Part shown: positions 1 through 7,589 of the stretch, in pieces
Numbering within the stretch: the first letter of the stretch is position 1
Layout of the letters: every line of letters starts with the position of its first letter
Assembly: GCA_030037885.1 (NCBI GenBank)
Contig: JASHPU010000189.1
Coordinates: forward strand, 1-37,460
Source of the DNA: Xanthobacteraceae bacterium
Lineage (GTDB): Bacteria > Pseudomonadota > Alphaproteobacteria > Rhizobiales > Xanthobacteraceae
Reading direction: 5' to 3'
DNA: 37,460 bases
Notes under the pieces: model-generated
The model's database searches: none
What the model was told of the DNA's origin: nothing
What the model saw: only the letters and a program-made list of their open reading frames with translations
Program-made: the position numbers and the translations under genes

Positions 1-1016
1 GGGGAAATCGGTAGGGAAGCCACGGCCCTCGTTCGGCGCCGCCGCGATCGCCAATTAGCCTACCACGGGGAAATCGGTAGGGAAGCCACGGCCGGCGTAC
101 ATGAACACCGGCACTTCCGGGCAGCCTACCACGGGGAAATCGGTAGGGAAGCCACGGCAATGCGCGCCAGCGCGAGCTCAGCGCGCGTAGCCTACCACGG
201 GGAAATCGGTAGGGAAGCCACGGCACCGCTACGCGCGCTTCGGTGAGCTCGTGAAGCCTACCACGGGGAAATCGGTAGGGAAGCCACGGCTCTCGAGGCC
301 GCGATGTGCGAGAGACCGGCAGCCTACCACGGGGAAATCGGTAGGGAAGCCACGGCAAGGATCAGCACGGCGAGAAAGGATCGCATAGCCTACCACGGGG
401 AAATCGGTAGGGAAGCCACGGCCAACTAAGAGGGCGGACCGATGCAGCTCTAAGCCTACCACGGGGAAATCGGTAGGGAAGCCACGGCCACGGTGCGCCA
501 ATGTCAGCGCTACGCTGCAGCCTACCACGGGGAAATCGGTAGGGAAGCCACGGCCATGTCTGACGCATTTGCTCACGGTGCCGAAGCCTACCACGGGGAA
601 ATCGGTAGGGAAGCCACGGCATATTGTCATGGTCGTCATCTGTCTCTCCCAGCCTACCACGGGGAAATCGGTAGGGAAGCCACGGCCAAAGCAGGGTGCT
701 TTAGTGGCGGGACAACAGCCTACCACGGGGAAATCGGTAGGGAAGCCACGGCCTCGAGCGCAGTCTGGGCCCGGTAGGGCATAGCCTACCACGGGGAAAT
801 CGGTAGGGAAGCCACGGCCGGAAAGTCGCGACGGGCAAGTGTTCATGCAGCCTACCACGGGGAAATCGGTAGGGAAGCCACGGCTCCCGCGCTACGGCCG
901 CGCGCCTGCGGCCAAGCCTACCACGGGGAAATCGGTAGGGAAGCCACGGCACACTCGCCACGGCTGCGGCAGCGCTGTCGAGCCTACCACGGGGAAATCG
1001 GTAGGGAAGCCACGGC
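1..1016 (-). CRISPR. CRISPR array, 36-bp repeats and 30-bp spacers, probably type II-C, cut by left edge
   Basis: Fifteen complete repeats begin at 57, 123, 189, 255, 321, 387, 453, 519, 585, 651, 717, 783, 849, 915 and 981. A partial repeat at 1-26 shows that the array runs off the left edge. The period is exactly 66 bp, so each of the 15 spacers is exactly 30 bp, and all differ. The repeats look identical, with no degenerate terminal copy. Plus-strand copies begin AGCCTACCACGGGG and end GAAGCCACGGC. Read on the minus strand, about 22 of 36 positions match the Neisseria meningitidis type II-C repeat as I remember it, including GCT, ATTTC and GTG at the same places. A 36/30 geometry is usual for type II. 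I therefore infer minus-strand crRNA and a Cas9 system. No cas gene is in the window. The subtype is inference; that this is a CRISPR array is not in doubt. Confidence 0.97.
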
Positions 1017-1018
1017 GA

Positions 1019-1061
1019 GATCGCTCTTTCCGAACCCAAAAAGGGCTCGGAAAGAGCGATC
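1019..1061. repeat. 19-bp inverted repeat (hairpin) abutting the CRISPR array
   Basis: The arms are 1019-1037 and 1043-1061, with one mismatch and a five-base AAAAA loop (TTTTT on the other strand). The left arm starts GATCGCTCTTTCCG. It begins three bases after the last CRISPR repeat. No T-run follows the stem on either strand, so it does not fit a classical intrinsic terminator. If the array is transcribed leftwards this hairpin lies just upstream of it; if rightwards, it lies at the array's end. Its function is unknown. Confidence 0.8.
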
Positions 1062-1154
1062 CGCTTCGCGGTATTGTCGCCAAGACGATTCCATTGCCCA
1101 TTGCGCGCCGTGCCACCCCCTCGCAACCAGCCTGCACGAGCGCGCAGACACCAC

Positions 1155-2330
1155 CTACTTCGCCGCCACCTTCATCGGGTCCTTCACGTTGGGGAACGTC
1201 TCGAATTCCGTGTTCCAGAGCTGGCCGTCGATCTTTTCGACCTTGCGGATGTAGATGTTCGAGACGATGTCGCGGGTGGCAGGGTCGATGGAGATCGGGC
1301 CGCGCGGGCTTTCCCAGGCCATGCCTTTCATCGCCGCGATGAGCGCATCGCCGTCGGCATTGCCGCCGGTCTTTTTCAGCGCCTCGTAGATCAGGTGCAT
1401 GCCGTCATAGCCGCCGAGCGAGACGAAGTCGGGGCGGAAATCGTTGGCCTTCACGATGGCGGCGACATAGGCTTGGTTGAGTGCGGACTTGTGCGCGGCC
1501 GAATACGGCCCGGCGGTGATCATGCCGAGCATCTGGTCGCCCATGTTGTTGAGATCGTCGTCGGTGGTGAGGTCGCCCGGACCGATGATCTTGATGCCGG
1601 ATTTGCCCAAGCCGCGCTCGGCGAACTGCTTGGCGAAGATCGGTGCCTGGGTGCCGGGGAAATAGATGAAGGCGGTGTCCGGCTTGAGATCGGCGACGCG
1701 CTGCAGGAACGGCGCGAAGTCGGGATTGGCGAGCGGGATGCGGATCGCCTCCAGGATCTCGCCGCCGACCTGCTTGAAGCGGGTGGTGAACGCGGTCTCC
1801 GCTTCCACGCCCGGTGCCCAGTCGTTGACCAGCGTGACCACGTGCTTGGAGCCGTTCTTGGCCGCCCACTCGGCCATGATCCAGGACTGCGGACTCAAAA
1901 TGAAGCCGGCGCGGACGAAATACGGCGATTTGGTCGTGGTGATCGAGGCGCCGGAGCTCATCACCAGCGTCGGCTTCCTGGCCTGCGTGACCAGCGGCGC
2001 GATGGCGAGCGCCGTCGGCGTGATGCCGATGCCGACGATGTCGATCTTGTCGTTGACGATCATCTCCTGCACCAGGCGGCGGGCGACATCGGCGACACCG
2101 CCGTCGTCATGCACGATCAACTCGATCTTGCGTCCCGCGGCGGCCTCGCCGTGCTGCTCTCTATAGAGCTTGATCGCGGCGGATAGCTGCCGGCCCACTG
2201 CGGCAAAGCCGGCGCCGGTCATCGGCATGCTGATGCCCATTGTCAGCGACGTAGCGGCGGCGGCGCGACGGACGAACGGGCCGACCGCGGCCATTGCGGC
2301 GGCGCCCTTGAGCAGATTGCGGCGGCGCAT
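1155..2330 (-). CDS. ABC transporter substrate-binding protein, branched-chain amino acid type
   Basis: A 391-residue periplasmic binding protein of the LivJ-like class (Peripla_BP_6 fold). Such proteins deliver amino acids, amides or aromatic acids to an ABC permease. The N-terminus has a twin-arginine signal (RRRNLLKG followed by an Ala-rich hydrophobic stretch, cut near RRAAAA), so export is probably by Tat. The body has typical blocks such as GISMPMTG near residue 33, the early part of the ligand lobe. The start at 2330 has a good ribosome site (GGGGAGGAAC) just upstream. No permease or ATPase genes are adjacent, so the partner transporter is elsewhere or off the left side. The substrate cannot be told; the dioxygenase next door makes an aromatic compound possible, but that is inference. 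It is the first gene after the CRISPR array. Confidence 0.9.
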   Translation of the reverse strand: MRRRNLLKGAAAMAAVGPFVRRAAAATSLTMGISMPMTGAGFAAVGRQLSAAIKLYREQHGEAAAGRKIELIVHDDGGVADVARRLVQEMIVNDKIDIVGIGITPTALAIAPLVTQARKPTLVMSSGASITTTKSPYFVRAGFILSPQSWIMAEWAAKNGSKHVVTLVNDWAPGVEAETAFTTRFKQVGGEILEAIRIPLANPDFAPFLQRVADLKPDTAFIYFPGTQAPIFAKQFAERGLGKSGIKIIGPGDLTTDDDLNNMGDQMLGMITAGPYSAAHKSALNQAYVAAIVKANDFRPDFVSLGGYDGMHLIYEALKKTGGNADGDALIAAMKGMAWESPRGPISIDPATRDIVSNIYIRKVEKIDGQLWNTEFETFPNVKDPMKVAAK

Positions 2331-2355
2331 TTTGTTCCTCCCCTTCCATCTTTAA

Positions 2356-2469
2356 CCTCCCCTGTAGGGGGAGGTCGCCGCGCGTAGCGCGGCGGGTGGG
2401 GAATTGCTCCCGAGCTTCCGCCCCACCCCGGCGTGCTCCGCACGCCGACCCGCCCCCTTCAGGGGAGGG
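2356..2469. repeat. palindromic intergenic repeat element
   Basis: A 114-bp mirror-like element. The outer arms CCTCCCCTGTAGGGGGAGG and CCCCTTCAGGGGAGG are each hairpins. The inner blocks GGCGGGTGGGG and CCCCACCCCGGCG pair with each other. Such elements are common between genes in Rhizobiales. It sits between the dioxygenase stop and the binding-protein start. Confidence 0.6.
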
Positions 2470-2477
2470 CTATTTGA

Positions 2478-3422
2478 TTACGCCGGCTCGAGGTGCGGAA
2501 TTTGCGGCCGCGCGCCTTGCGCCTTGCCGCTGATCGGCGGCTTGGGCAGGCGCGCGCTGCCGCGCTCCAGGACGAAGGTGTGCTCGAGCGAATACCAGGG
2601 CGTTGTAACATCCGGCGCCGGTGCGTCTTTGGCCGTGTCGTGGCGCACGTAATTGCCGATCAGGTGGCGCGTGACCCCGAACTGCACATCGGTCTCGATA
2701 TGCGGATCCTCCGGATCATAAAGTTGGGAGATCAGCGTCTTGAAGCCCGGTTTATAGACCAGGAAGTGCAGGTGCGCCGGCCGCATATTGTGCCGGCCGG
2801 CAGCGCGCAACAGTTCGCCCACCGGACCGTCGACCGGGATCGGGTAACCGGCCGGCTTGACGGTGCGAAAGCTGATACGCCCGTTGCTGCCGGTCAGGAA
2901 TTTGCCGCGCAGGTTCATGTCGGCCTGGACCGGGTCCTGGTTTTCGTAAAATCCCTCCGGCGACGACTGCCATATGTCGACCTCGGCGCCTTCGATCGGC
3001 TTGCCGGCAGGGTCGAGAAAGCCGGCATCGACGAACAAAGCGGAACCGGGCGTCGCCGAACGCACGATCGAGCCGCCGTCCGGCGTCGCCGGCGCGTGCA
3101 TGCGCCAGAACGGACCGAGCATGTTGGCGTCAGTCTCGGTCCTGCCGTCGTCGCCGTTGTTGAGGAGGCAGATCAACGGCGACAGGCCGAGCGAGCCCGC
3201 CATCAGCACGGCTTCATTGTGGGTCTCATTGGAACGCTGGCCAAGCGCCACGAGGTAGGCCATGGCGGTATGAAATTCCTGCTCCGTCAGCCTTGCTTCG
3301 CGAGCGAAGTCATGCAGGTGGCGAACAAGAGCGGCCAGGATCTCGCGCAGCCGCGGATTCTTGGTGCGCGCATACGCGCTGAGCACCGCTTTGGTAACGT
3401 CTTTTTCGTTCTCGATGATCAT
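2478..3422 (-). CDS. intradiol ring-cleavage dioxygenase (catechol/hydroxyquinol 1,2-dioxygenase family)
   Basis: A 314-residue non-haem Fe(III) enzyme that opens catechol-type rings between the two hydroxyls, feeding aromatic breakdown towards beta-ketoadipate or maleylacetate. It has a helical N-terminal dimerisation domain (about residues 20-100, with RHLHDF and ETHNEA) and the beta-sandwich catalytic domain after it. The four iron ligands can be placed at Tyr159 (EGFYEN), Tyr193 (GYPIPVDG), His217 and His219 (RPAHLHF); their spacing matches hydroxyquinol 1,2-dioxygenase. Length and the WQSSPEGFYENQ block favour the hydroxyquinol type over simple catechol, but the substrate is not proven. 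It lies downstream of DUF1489 and the carboxylase and upstream of the binding protein, all on the minus strand. Confidence 0.9.
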   Translation of the reverse strand: MIIENEKDVTKAVLSAYARTKNPRLREILAALVRHLHDFAREARLTEQEFHTAMAYLVALGQRSNETHNEAVLMAGSLGLSPLICLLNNGDDGRTETDANMLGPFWRMHAPATPDGGSIVRSATPGSALFVDAGFLDPAGKPIEGAEVDIWQSSPEGFYENQDPVQADMNLRGKFLTGSNGRISFRTVKPAGYPIPVDGPVGELLRAAGRHNMRPAHLHFLVYKPGFKTLISQLYDPEDPHIETDVQFGVTRHLIGNYVRHDTAKDAPAPDVTTPWYSLEHTFVLERGSARLPKPPISGKAQGARPQIPHLEPA

Positions 3423-3500
3423 GCGTCAACTCCGCAACGCCGCTAGGCACATGGGCGGAGTTTACGGCATCGGGCGCGGCGGCGCCATGCGGGCAAAATC

Positions 3501-3938
3501 TCACATCAGCCCGAGTTCGCGCAGCTCCCGCCGCAGCTTTTCCGGCATGGCCGCGGCGCCGGGCGCCGCCTTGTCGAGATCCGGCGGGACGTCCGCGGGC
3601 GCGAAATAGCGCCAGCCTTGGAATGCGCGGTACGGCCGCGGCGCGACCAGGACCACCTTGGGCTCGAGCACCAGGCCGCAGCGCCCGATACCGTCCTTGT
3701 CGCGGAACGGCCGCACCGCGCGGATGCGCTGCCGGCACATGATCTCGCCGCGGATCACCCAATACAGCGAGCCGCCATCGATCAGTTCGTCGGCGCGCTT
3801 GGGCACCATGCGGGTGCGGTGGATGTGCTCGGCCTTCTCGCCGCGCCGGCGCTTGTCCCGCAGCTTCTGCCCGATCCAGTCCTGCAGGTCGCGGACCGAG
3901 TCGCAGCCGACGCACAGTTTAATCAGATGCAGAGCCAT
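3501..3938 (-). CDS. DUF1489 family protein
   Basis: A 145-residue protein recognised as the alphaproteobacterial DUF1489 family by its N-terminus (MALHLIKLCVGCDSV) and the middle block HRTRMVPKRADELIDGGSLY, followed by WVIRGEI. The family is widespread and short, and has no settled function that I know of. No membrane segment or signal peptide is visible; it looks soluble and basic. The stop of the preceding carboxylase lies 9 bp before its start, so the two are probably co-transcribed. No link to the carboxylase reaction is claimed. Confidence 0.85.
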   Translation of the reverse strand: MALHLIKLCVGCDSVRDLQDWIGQKLRDKRRRGEKAEHIHRTRMVPKRADELIDGGSLYWVIRGEIMCRQRIRAVRPFRDKDGIGRCGLVLEPKVVLVAPRPYRAFQGWRYFAPADVPPDLDKAAPGAAAMPEKLRRELRELGLM

Positions 3939-3947
3939 GACCTCACA

Positions 3948-5939
3948 TTATCGGGTTTCGTCGCGCTCGATCAGCATGATCTCGCCGCCTTCCACAAGCT
4001 GGGCGCCGGGCGCGGCGGCGAGCGCGCGCACCGTACCGGCGAACGGCGCCGAGAGCGTGTGCTCCATCTTCATCGCCTCGATTATGGCAAGCCGCTGACC
4101 GGCGGCGACATGATCGCCGAGATGGACGAAGATTTCGAGCAGGCGCCCGTGCATCGGCGCCGTGATCGTGCCCGCGCCGGCCTCGGCCGCTGCGCGCGCC
4201 GCAAAATCCGCAAGGCGCACGCGCGTCTGGCGGCCGTGACGCAGAACATAGACATCCGCGCCGGCCGCAAAGGTTTGCGCATCTTCTGCCGGCGCTACAT
4301 GGTTGACAGCGACGCGAACGCCGTCGGCCCCATAGCTTACCGTCGCCTCGAGGCTGCCGCCGTCGACCACGATCGGAATGGTTACGCTGCGTGTGCCGCC
4401 GAGCTGAAAGCCATCGCGCGCCGTCCAGGGCGAGTCCACTTCACTGTGGCCCAAGTCACTGTTGCCCAAGTCACTGTGGCCCAAGTCCGTTACGACTTCG
4501 CCGGTTGAGCTGTCGAACGATTGCGCCACCAGGCGCGCCGCGCCGAGCGCCGCGGCCGCATAGTCCGGTTCGTGTGGAATGGCGCCAAGCGCCGCCAGAT
4601 TGCGGTCGATGAACCCGGTATCGACCCGGCCGCTGCGGAAGGCAGGCGCACGGCAGAGCGCCATGAGAAACGCAAGGTTGGTGCGCGGCCCGGCAATCAC
4701 GGTGCGATCGAGCGCGTTCTTCAGCCGATCGAGCGCGGCCTCGCGCGTCGGCGCATTCGCGATCAGCTTGGCGATCATCGGATCGTAGAACGGCGGGACG
4801 TTGCTGCCGGCCTCGATGCCGGCATCGATGCGGACATCGGCGGGCCATTGCAGCGCGGCGATCCGGCCCGGCGACGGCAAAAAGCCGTTCTCGACATCTT
4901 CCGCGTAAACGCGCGCCTCGACGGCGTGACCGTGGAGGCGAACTTGCTCCTGCGCGAGCGGCAGCCGCTCGCCCGCGGCGATCCGAAACTGCCATTCGAC
5001 GAGATCGAGCCCGGTGATTGCCTCGGTTACCGGGTGCTCCACCTGCAGCCGCGTGTTCATCTCGATGAACCAGAACGCGCCGGGGCGCAGCCCCGCGGTG
5101 CCGTCGGCGACGAACTCGACGGTGCCGGCGCCGCTATAACCGACCGCGCGCGCGGCCTCGACGGCCGCCGCGCCCATCTGCGCGCGCAAGTCGGCGGTCA
5201 TGCCCGGTGCCGGCGCCTCCTCGACGATTTTCTGATGCCGGCGCTGCAGCGAGCAATCGCGCTCGCCGAGATGGATGACGTTGCCGTGGCGGTCGGCGAA
5301 AATCTGTATTTCGATATGACGCGGCGCCGCGACGTATTTTTCAATGAGCACGCGGCTTGTGCCGAATGCGGCCGCGCTTTCGCGGATCGCCGCTTCCAGC
5401 GCCGCCTCGAATTCGGCATGACGCTCGACCCGGCGCAACCCGCGGCCGCCGCCGCCGGCCGCCGGCTTGATCAGCACCGGATAGCCGATCTCGTACGCCT
5501 TCTCTTTCAGGAATTTCGGCTCCTGGCGCTCGCCGTGATAGCCCGGCACGACCGGCACGCCGGCCGCCTCCATCAACGCCTTGGCCCGGTCCTTGAGCCC
5601 CATGGCGCGGATCGCCGCTGGCGGCGGCCCGACGAACACCAGGCCCGCTCGCGCACACGCTTCGGCGAAATCGGCGTTCTCGGACAGAAAGCCGTAGCCC
5701 GGATGGATGCACGCGGCGTGCGCGCGTCGAGCGGCTTCGATCAGCCGTTCGATCGACAGATAGCTCGCGCGCGCCTCGGCGGGTCCGATCGGATGGGCTT
5801 CATCGCAAACGCGCACATGCAGCGCCTCGGCGTCGGCCGCGGAATAGACCGCGATGGTACGCATGCCGAGGCGCTTGGCGGTGCGCGCGATGCGGCAAGC
5901 GATTTCGCCGCGATTGGCGATGAGGACCGAGCCGAACAT
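3948..5939 (-). CDS. biotin-dependent acyl-CoA carboxylase alpha subunit (biotin carboxylase + BCCP)
   Basis: A 663-residue alpha subunit of the 3-methylcrotonyl-/propionyl-/acetyl-CoA carboxylase group. It carboxylates biotin with ATP and bicarbonate, then a separate beta subunit moves CO2 to the acyl-CoA. Domains: biotin carboxylase (about 1-445) with FGSVLIANRGEIACRI, the ATP-grasp loop AAGGGGRGLR and the signature EMNTRLQVEHPVTE; a linker and BT-like region; and a C-terminal biotinyl domain with EAMKMEHTL, the biotin lysine being about residue 624. The VPGYHGE block and length favour methylcrotonyl-CoA carboxylase (MccA), but the substrate is uncertain. The start at 5939 is chosen because the conserved N-terminus begins there; an upstream start would read towards a tandem repeat. 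No beta subunit gene is in the window. Residues about 485-500 are three copies of DLG(H/N)S from a 15-bp tandem repeat. Confidence 0.9.
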   Translation of the reverse strand: MFGSVLIANRGEIACRIARTAKRLGMRTIAVYSAADAEALHVRVCDEAHPIGPAEARASYLSIERLIEAARRAHAACIHPGYGFLSENADFAEACARAGLVFVGPPPAAIRAMGLKDRAKALMEAAGVPVVPGYHGERQEPKFLKEKAYEIGYPVLIKPAAGGGGRGLRRVERHAEFEAALEAAIRESAAAFGTSRVLIEKYVAAPRHIEIQIFADRHGNVIHLGERDCSLQRRHQKIVEEAPAPGMTADLRAQMGAAAVEAARAVGYSGAGTVEFVADGTAGLRPGAFWFIEMNTRLQVEHPVTEAITGLDLVEWQFRIAAGERLPLAQEQVRLHGHAVEARVYAEDVENGFLPSPGRIAALQWPADVRIDAGIEAGSNVPPFYDPMIAKLIANAPTREAALDRLKNALDRTVIAGPRTNLAFLMALCRAPAFRSGRVDTGFIDRNLAALGAIPHEPDYAAAALGAARLVAQSFDSSTGEVVTDLGHSDLGNSDLGHSEVDSPWTARDGFQLGGTRSVTIPIVVDGGSLEATVSYGADGVRVAVNHVAPAEDAQTFAAGADVYVLRHGRQTRVRLADFAARAAAEAGAGTITAPMHGRLLEIFVHLGDHVAAGQRLAIIEAMKMEHTLSAPFAGTVRALAAAPGAQLVEGGEIMLIERDETR
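4441..4485 (-). repeat. 15-bp tandem repeat, three copies, inside the carboxylase gene
   Basis: Three units of TCACTGTGGCCCAAG stand head to tail; the middle unit has one change (GTT for GTG). The unit is a multiple of three, so the frame is kept and the protein gains a DLGHS-type five-residue repeat in the linker between the carboxylase and biotinyl domains. Confidence 0.9.
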
Positions 5940-5978
5940 GGCACCCATCAGTAGCGGGCCAAGTCGGCCGCGCAATGG

Positions 5979-6038
5979 GGTGCCAGGTCAGGTGCCAGGT
6001 CAGGTGCCAGGTCAGGTGCCAAGTCAGGTGCCAAGTCA
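5979..6038. repeat. 12-bp tandem repeat, five copies, intergenic
   Basis: Five head-to-tail units: three perfect GGTGCCAGGTCA (5979-6014), then two GGTGCCAAGTCA (6015-6038). The repeat lies between the stop of the membrane-protein gene (6046) and the start of the carboxylase gene (5939), so it would be in the carboxylase leader or the tail of the upstream transcript. It shares the CCAAGTCA core with the 15-bp repeat at 4441-4485. Confidence 0.92.
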
Positions 6039-6045
6039 GCAGCCG

Positions 6046-7002
6046 TCAACGCGTCTGCGCCGGCGCGGGAGTCCAGACCGGGTCGGTATTGACTTGCTCG
6101 GACCCGGCCCCGCCCGGCTGGCGCACCTCATGGGCGGCCGGCTTTTCCGTGCGCTTGGCGGCGGCACCGTGCGGCTCGGCCGGCCCATTCGGCTCGGGGT
6201 TCATGATGCTGATCGGCGGAATCGAGTCGGCGCTCGGAAAATCGATGTTGACGCTGACCTTGCGCTTGCCCGGCGCATTCGGCTCGATCGCTCCAGCCGC
6301 CGCAATGTCGGGCAATTCGGCAACCGGACCTTCCGGCAGCTTGGCCCATGCGTCGCGGTATTGATCGACATAGCGGTCGAGCGTCTGGGCGATCAAGTTG
6401 GTCCGCACGTGACTGGGGTCGCGCAGCAGCCGCAGCGGCGGACATTTCTCCGCGGTGCAGCCGTCACGCGTCGACAGAAGGTGAGCCAGGATGCCGAACG
6501 GGTCGGCTTCGAGGGACCGGCGGAGCGGCTCGAGCGTCGCGCCGATATCCTTTCCACCGCGATCGGCGTAGGCAGTCATATCCGATAGCAAGGCAAACTG
6601 GGCGGCCACATAGGAGATTGCGTCGGCAAGGTAAGCCGGTGAGGCGAACAACGTCCTGGTACATGCGGCCTCGACGGTGTCGCCGATCGCGGCGTCGAGG
6701 CAGGCGAGCGGCGAACCTGGGCTCAGCGCCTGCGCGCTCAACTGTGCGGCGCGCGCTTCGAGCGCCCGCCGCTCGGCGCCACGGTCGCGCGCTGCCCCGT
6801 TGGCCAACAGCGCCAAGGTCAGCGCGCCGCAAAGACCGGCACCGAGGACGACAAGAAGCATACGCCCGAACGCAGCCCGCCCGTCCTTGCGCCGCGGGCC
6901 AAAGGCCAGCGCGTAAATCACGACGGCAAGAGCCGCCGCAGCGCTTGCCGCGACCCACAGCGGCGTCGCCCAAGCCAAGATCGCGGGATCGATCCGTGGC
7001 AT
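6046..7002 (-). CDS. uncharacterised membrane protein with two N-terminal helices
   Basis: A 318-residue protein I do not recognise. Two hydrophobic helices are near the N-terminus (about residues 13-34 and 47-67), separated by a short basic loop (GPRRKDGR), so both ends are probably on the same side. A helical middle region follows, with two cysteine pairs (CLDAAIGDTVEAAC and CTAEKC) that could form disulfides if it is periplasmic. The C-terminal third (about 250-318) is Pro/Ala-rich, low in complexity and probably unfolded. Its stop is 7 bp from a 12-bp minisatellite. It points the same way as the carboxylase gene. No function is proposed. It seems real from its length, codon use and membrane pattern. 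Confidence 0.72.
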   Translation of the reverse strand: MPRIDPAILAWATPLWVAASAAAALAVVIYALAFGPRRKDGRAAFGRMLLVVLGAGLCGALTLALLANGAARDRGAERRALEARAAQLSAQALSPGSPLACLDAAIGDTVEAACTRTLFASPAYLADAISYVAAQFALLSDMTAYADRGGKDIGATLEPLRRSLEADPFGILAHLLSTRDGCTAEKCPPLRLLRDPSHVRTNLIAQTLDRYVDQYRDAWAKLPEGPVAELPDIAAAGAIEPNAPGKRKVSVNIDFPSADSIPPISIMNPEPNGPAEPHGAAAKRTEKPAAHEVRQPGGAGSEQVNTDPVWTPAPAQTR

Positions 7003-7178
7003 TCAACGCACCATGACTGAACGAGCGCGAGACGACCTCACAGGAGCCAACGCAGGCGAAAGTATGGCGCAGCCGGCGCGCCAAGGCCAGAGCCACACGT
7101 CAGCCGCAAACTCCCGGACATCACGGAGAGTATCGGCAGCGCTCATATCCGTGCTGCCTACGGCAATGCCGCCCGCAA

Positions 7179-7583
7179 TCAGAGTTCGAGTTCGAGCTGG
7201 CTTTCTTTGGCCACGCGCTCGAAGGCTTCCCCGGGGTTTTTGATCCGGTACTGATAATCATCGCCATCGGACGGCAGCAATCGGACCACCTTATAGCTGC
7301 CGCTGGCTCCGGGCCGGCTGATTGGGCTCGACGTGTAGAACACGGTCTGGCCGACGCGGAACTTGTGCGTCTGCAAGCCCAAAGCGGAAGCCGGCGCCGG
7401 CGTGACGCTGCCCTGGTTCGCTCCGATTTGAGCGATGGCCAGTGCGGCAATCGGGCGGCCGTTCGTCGGCCCAGGCGTGCGCGCCGCGTGACTGCGTGCC
7501 GGCTGACGCGCTGACGCCTTGCGTACTCCCCTGTTGCGGCTGGGCTTTGCCGGCCGCTTTTTTGTCGCTGAATGTTTGTTCAT
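7179..7583 (-). CDS. small basic protein of unknown function
   Basis: A 134-residue protein with two parts. The first 60 residues are Lys/Arg/Ala-rich and look disordered (MNKHSATKKRPAKPSRNRGV). The C-terminal half is a compact small domain with KFRVGQTVFYTSS, SGSYKVVRLLPSDGDDYQYR and AFERVAKESQLEL. I recall similar short proteins in Bradyrhizobium-like genomes but know no function; the fold may be a small beta-barrel. I place the start at the ATG at 7583 rather than further upstream because a promoter-like pair sits directly in front of it and no ribosome site is visible. It is flanked by AT-richer spacers on both sides. Confidence 0.7.
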   Translation of the reverse strand: MNKHSATKKRPAKPSRNRGVRKASARQPARSHAARTPGPTNGRPIAALAIAQIGANQGSVTPAPASALGLQTHKFRVGQTVFYTSSPISRPGASGSYKVVRLLPSDGDDYQYRIKNPGEAFERVAKESQLELEL

Positions 7584-7589
7584 GACGAA

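Noticed and set aside
1019-1061. The array-end hairpin as a rho-independent terminator
   Set aside because: No T-run follows the stem on either strand; kept only as a hairpin of unknown role.
229-1126. Several open frames through the CRISPR array with repeated FPTDFPVVG, PYRFPRGRL, TTGKSVGK or YHGEIGREA peptides
   Set aside because: They arise because the repeat has no stop in several frames and the 66-bp period is a multiple of three. The peptides are repeat translations joined by unrelated spacer translations.
4521-5954. A 477-codon open frame on the plus strand opposite the carboxylase gene
   Set aside because: It is the high-GC antisense shadow of a gene with clear domains; its translation is Arg/Ala/Asp-rich without a recognisable motif.
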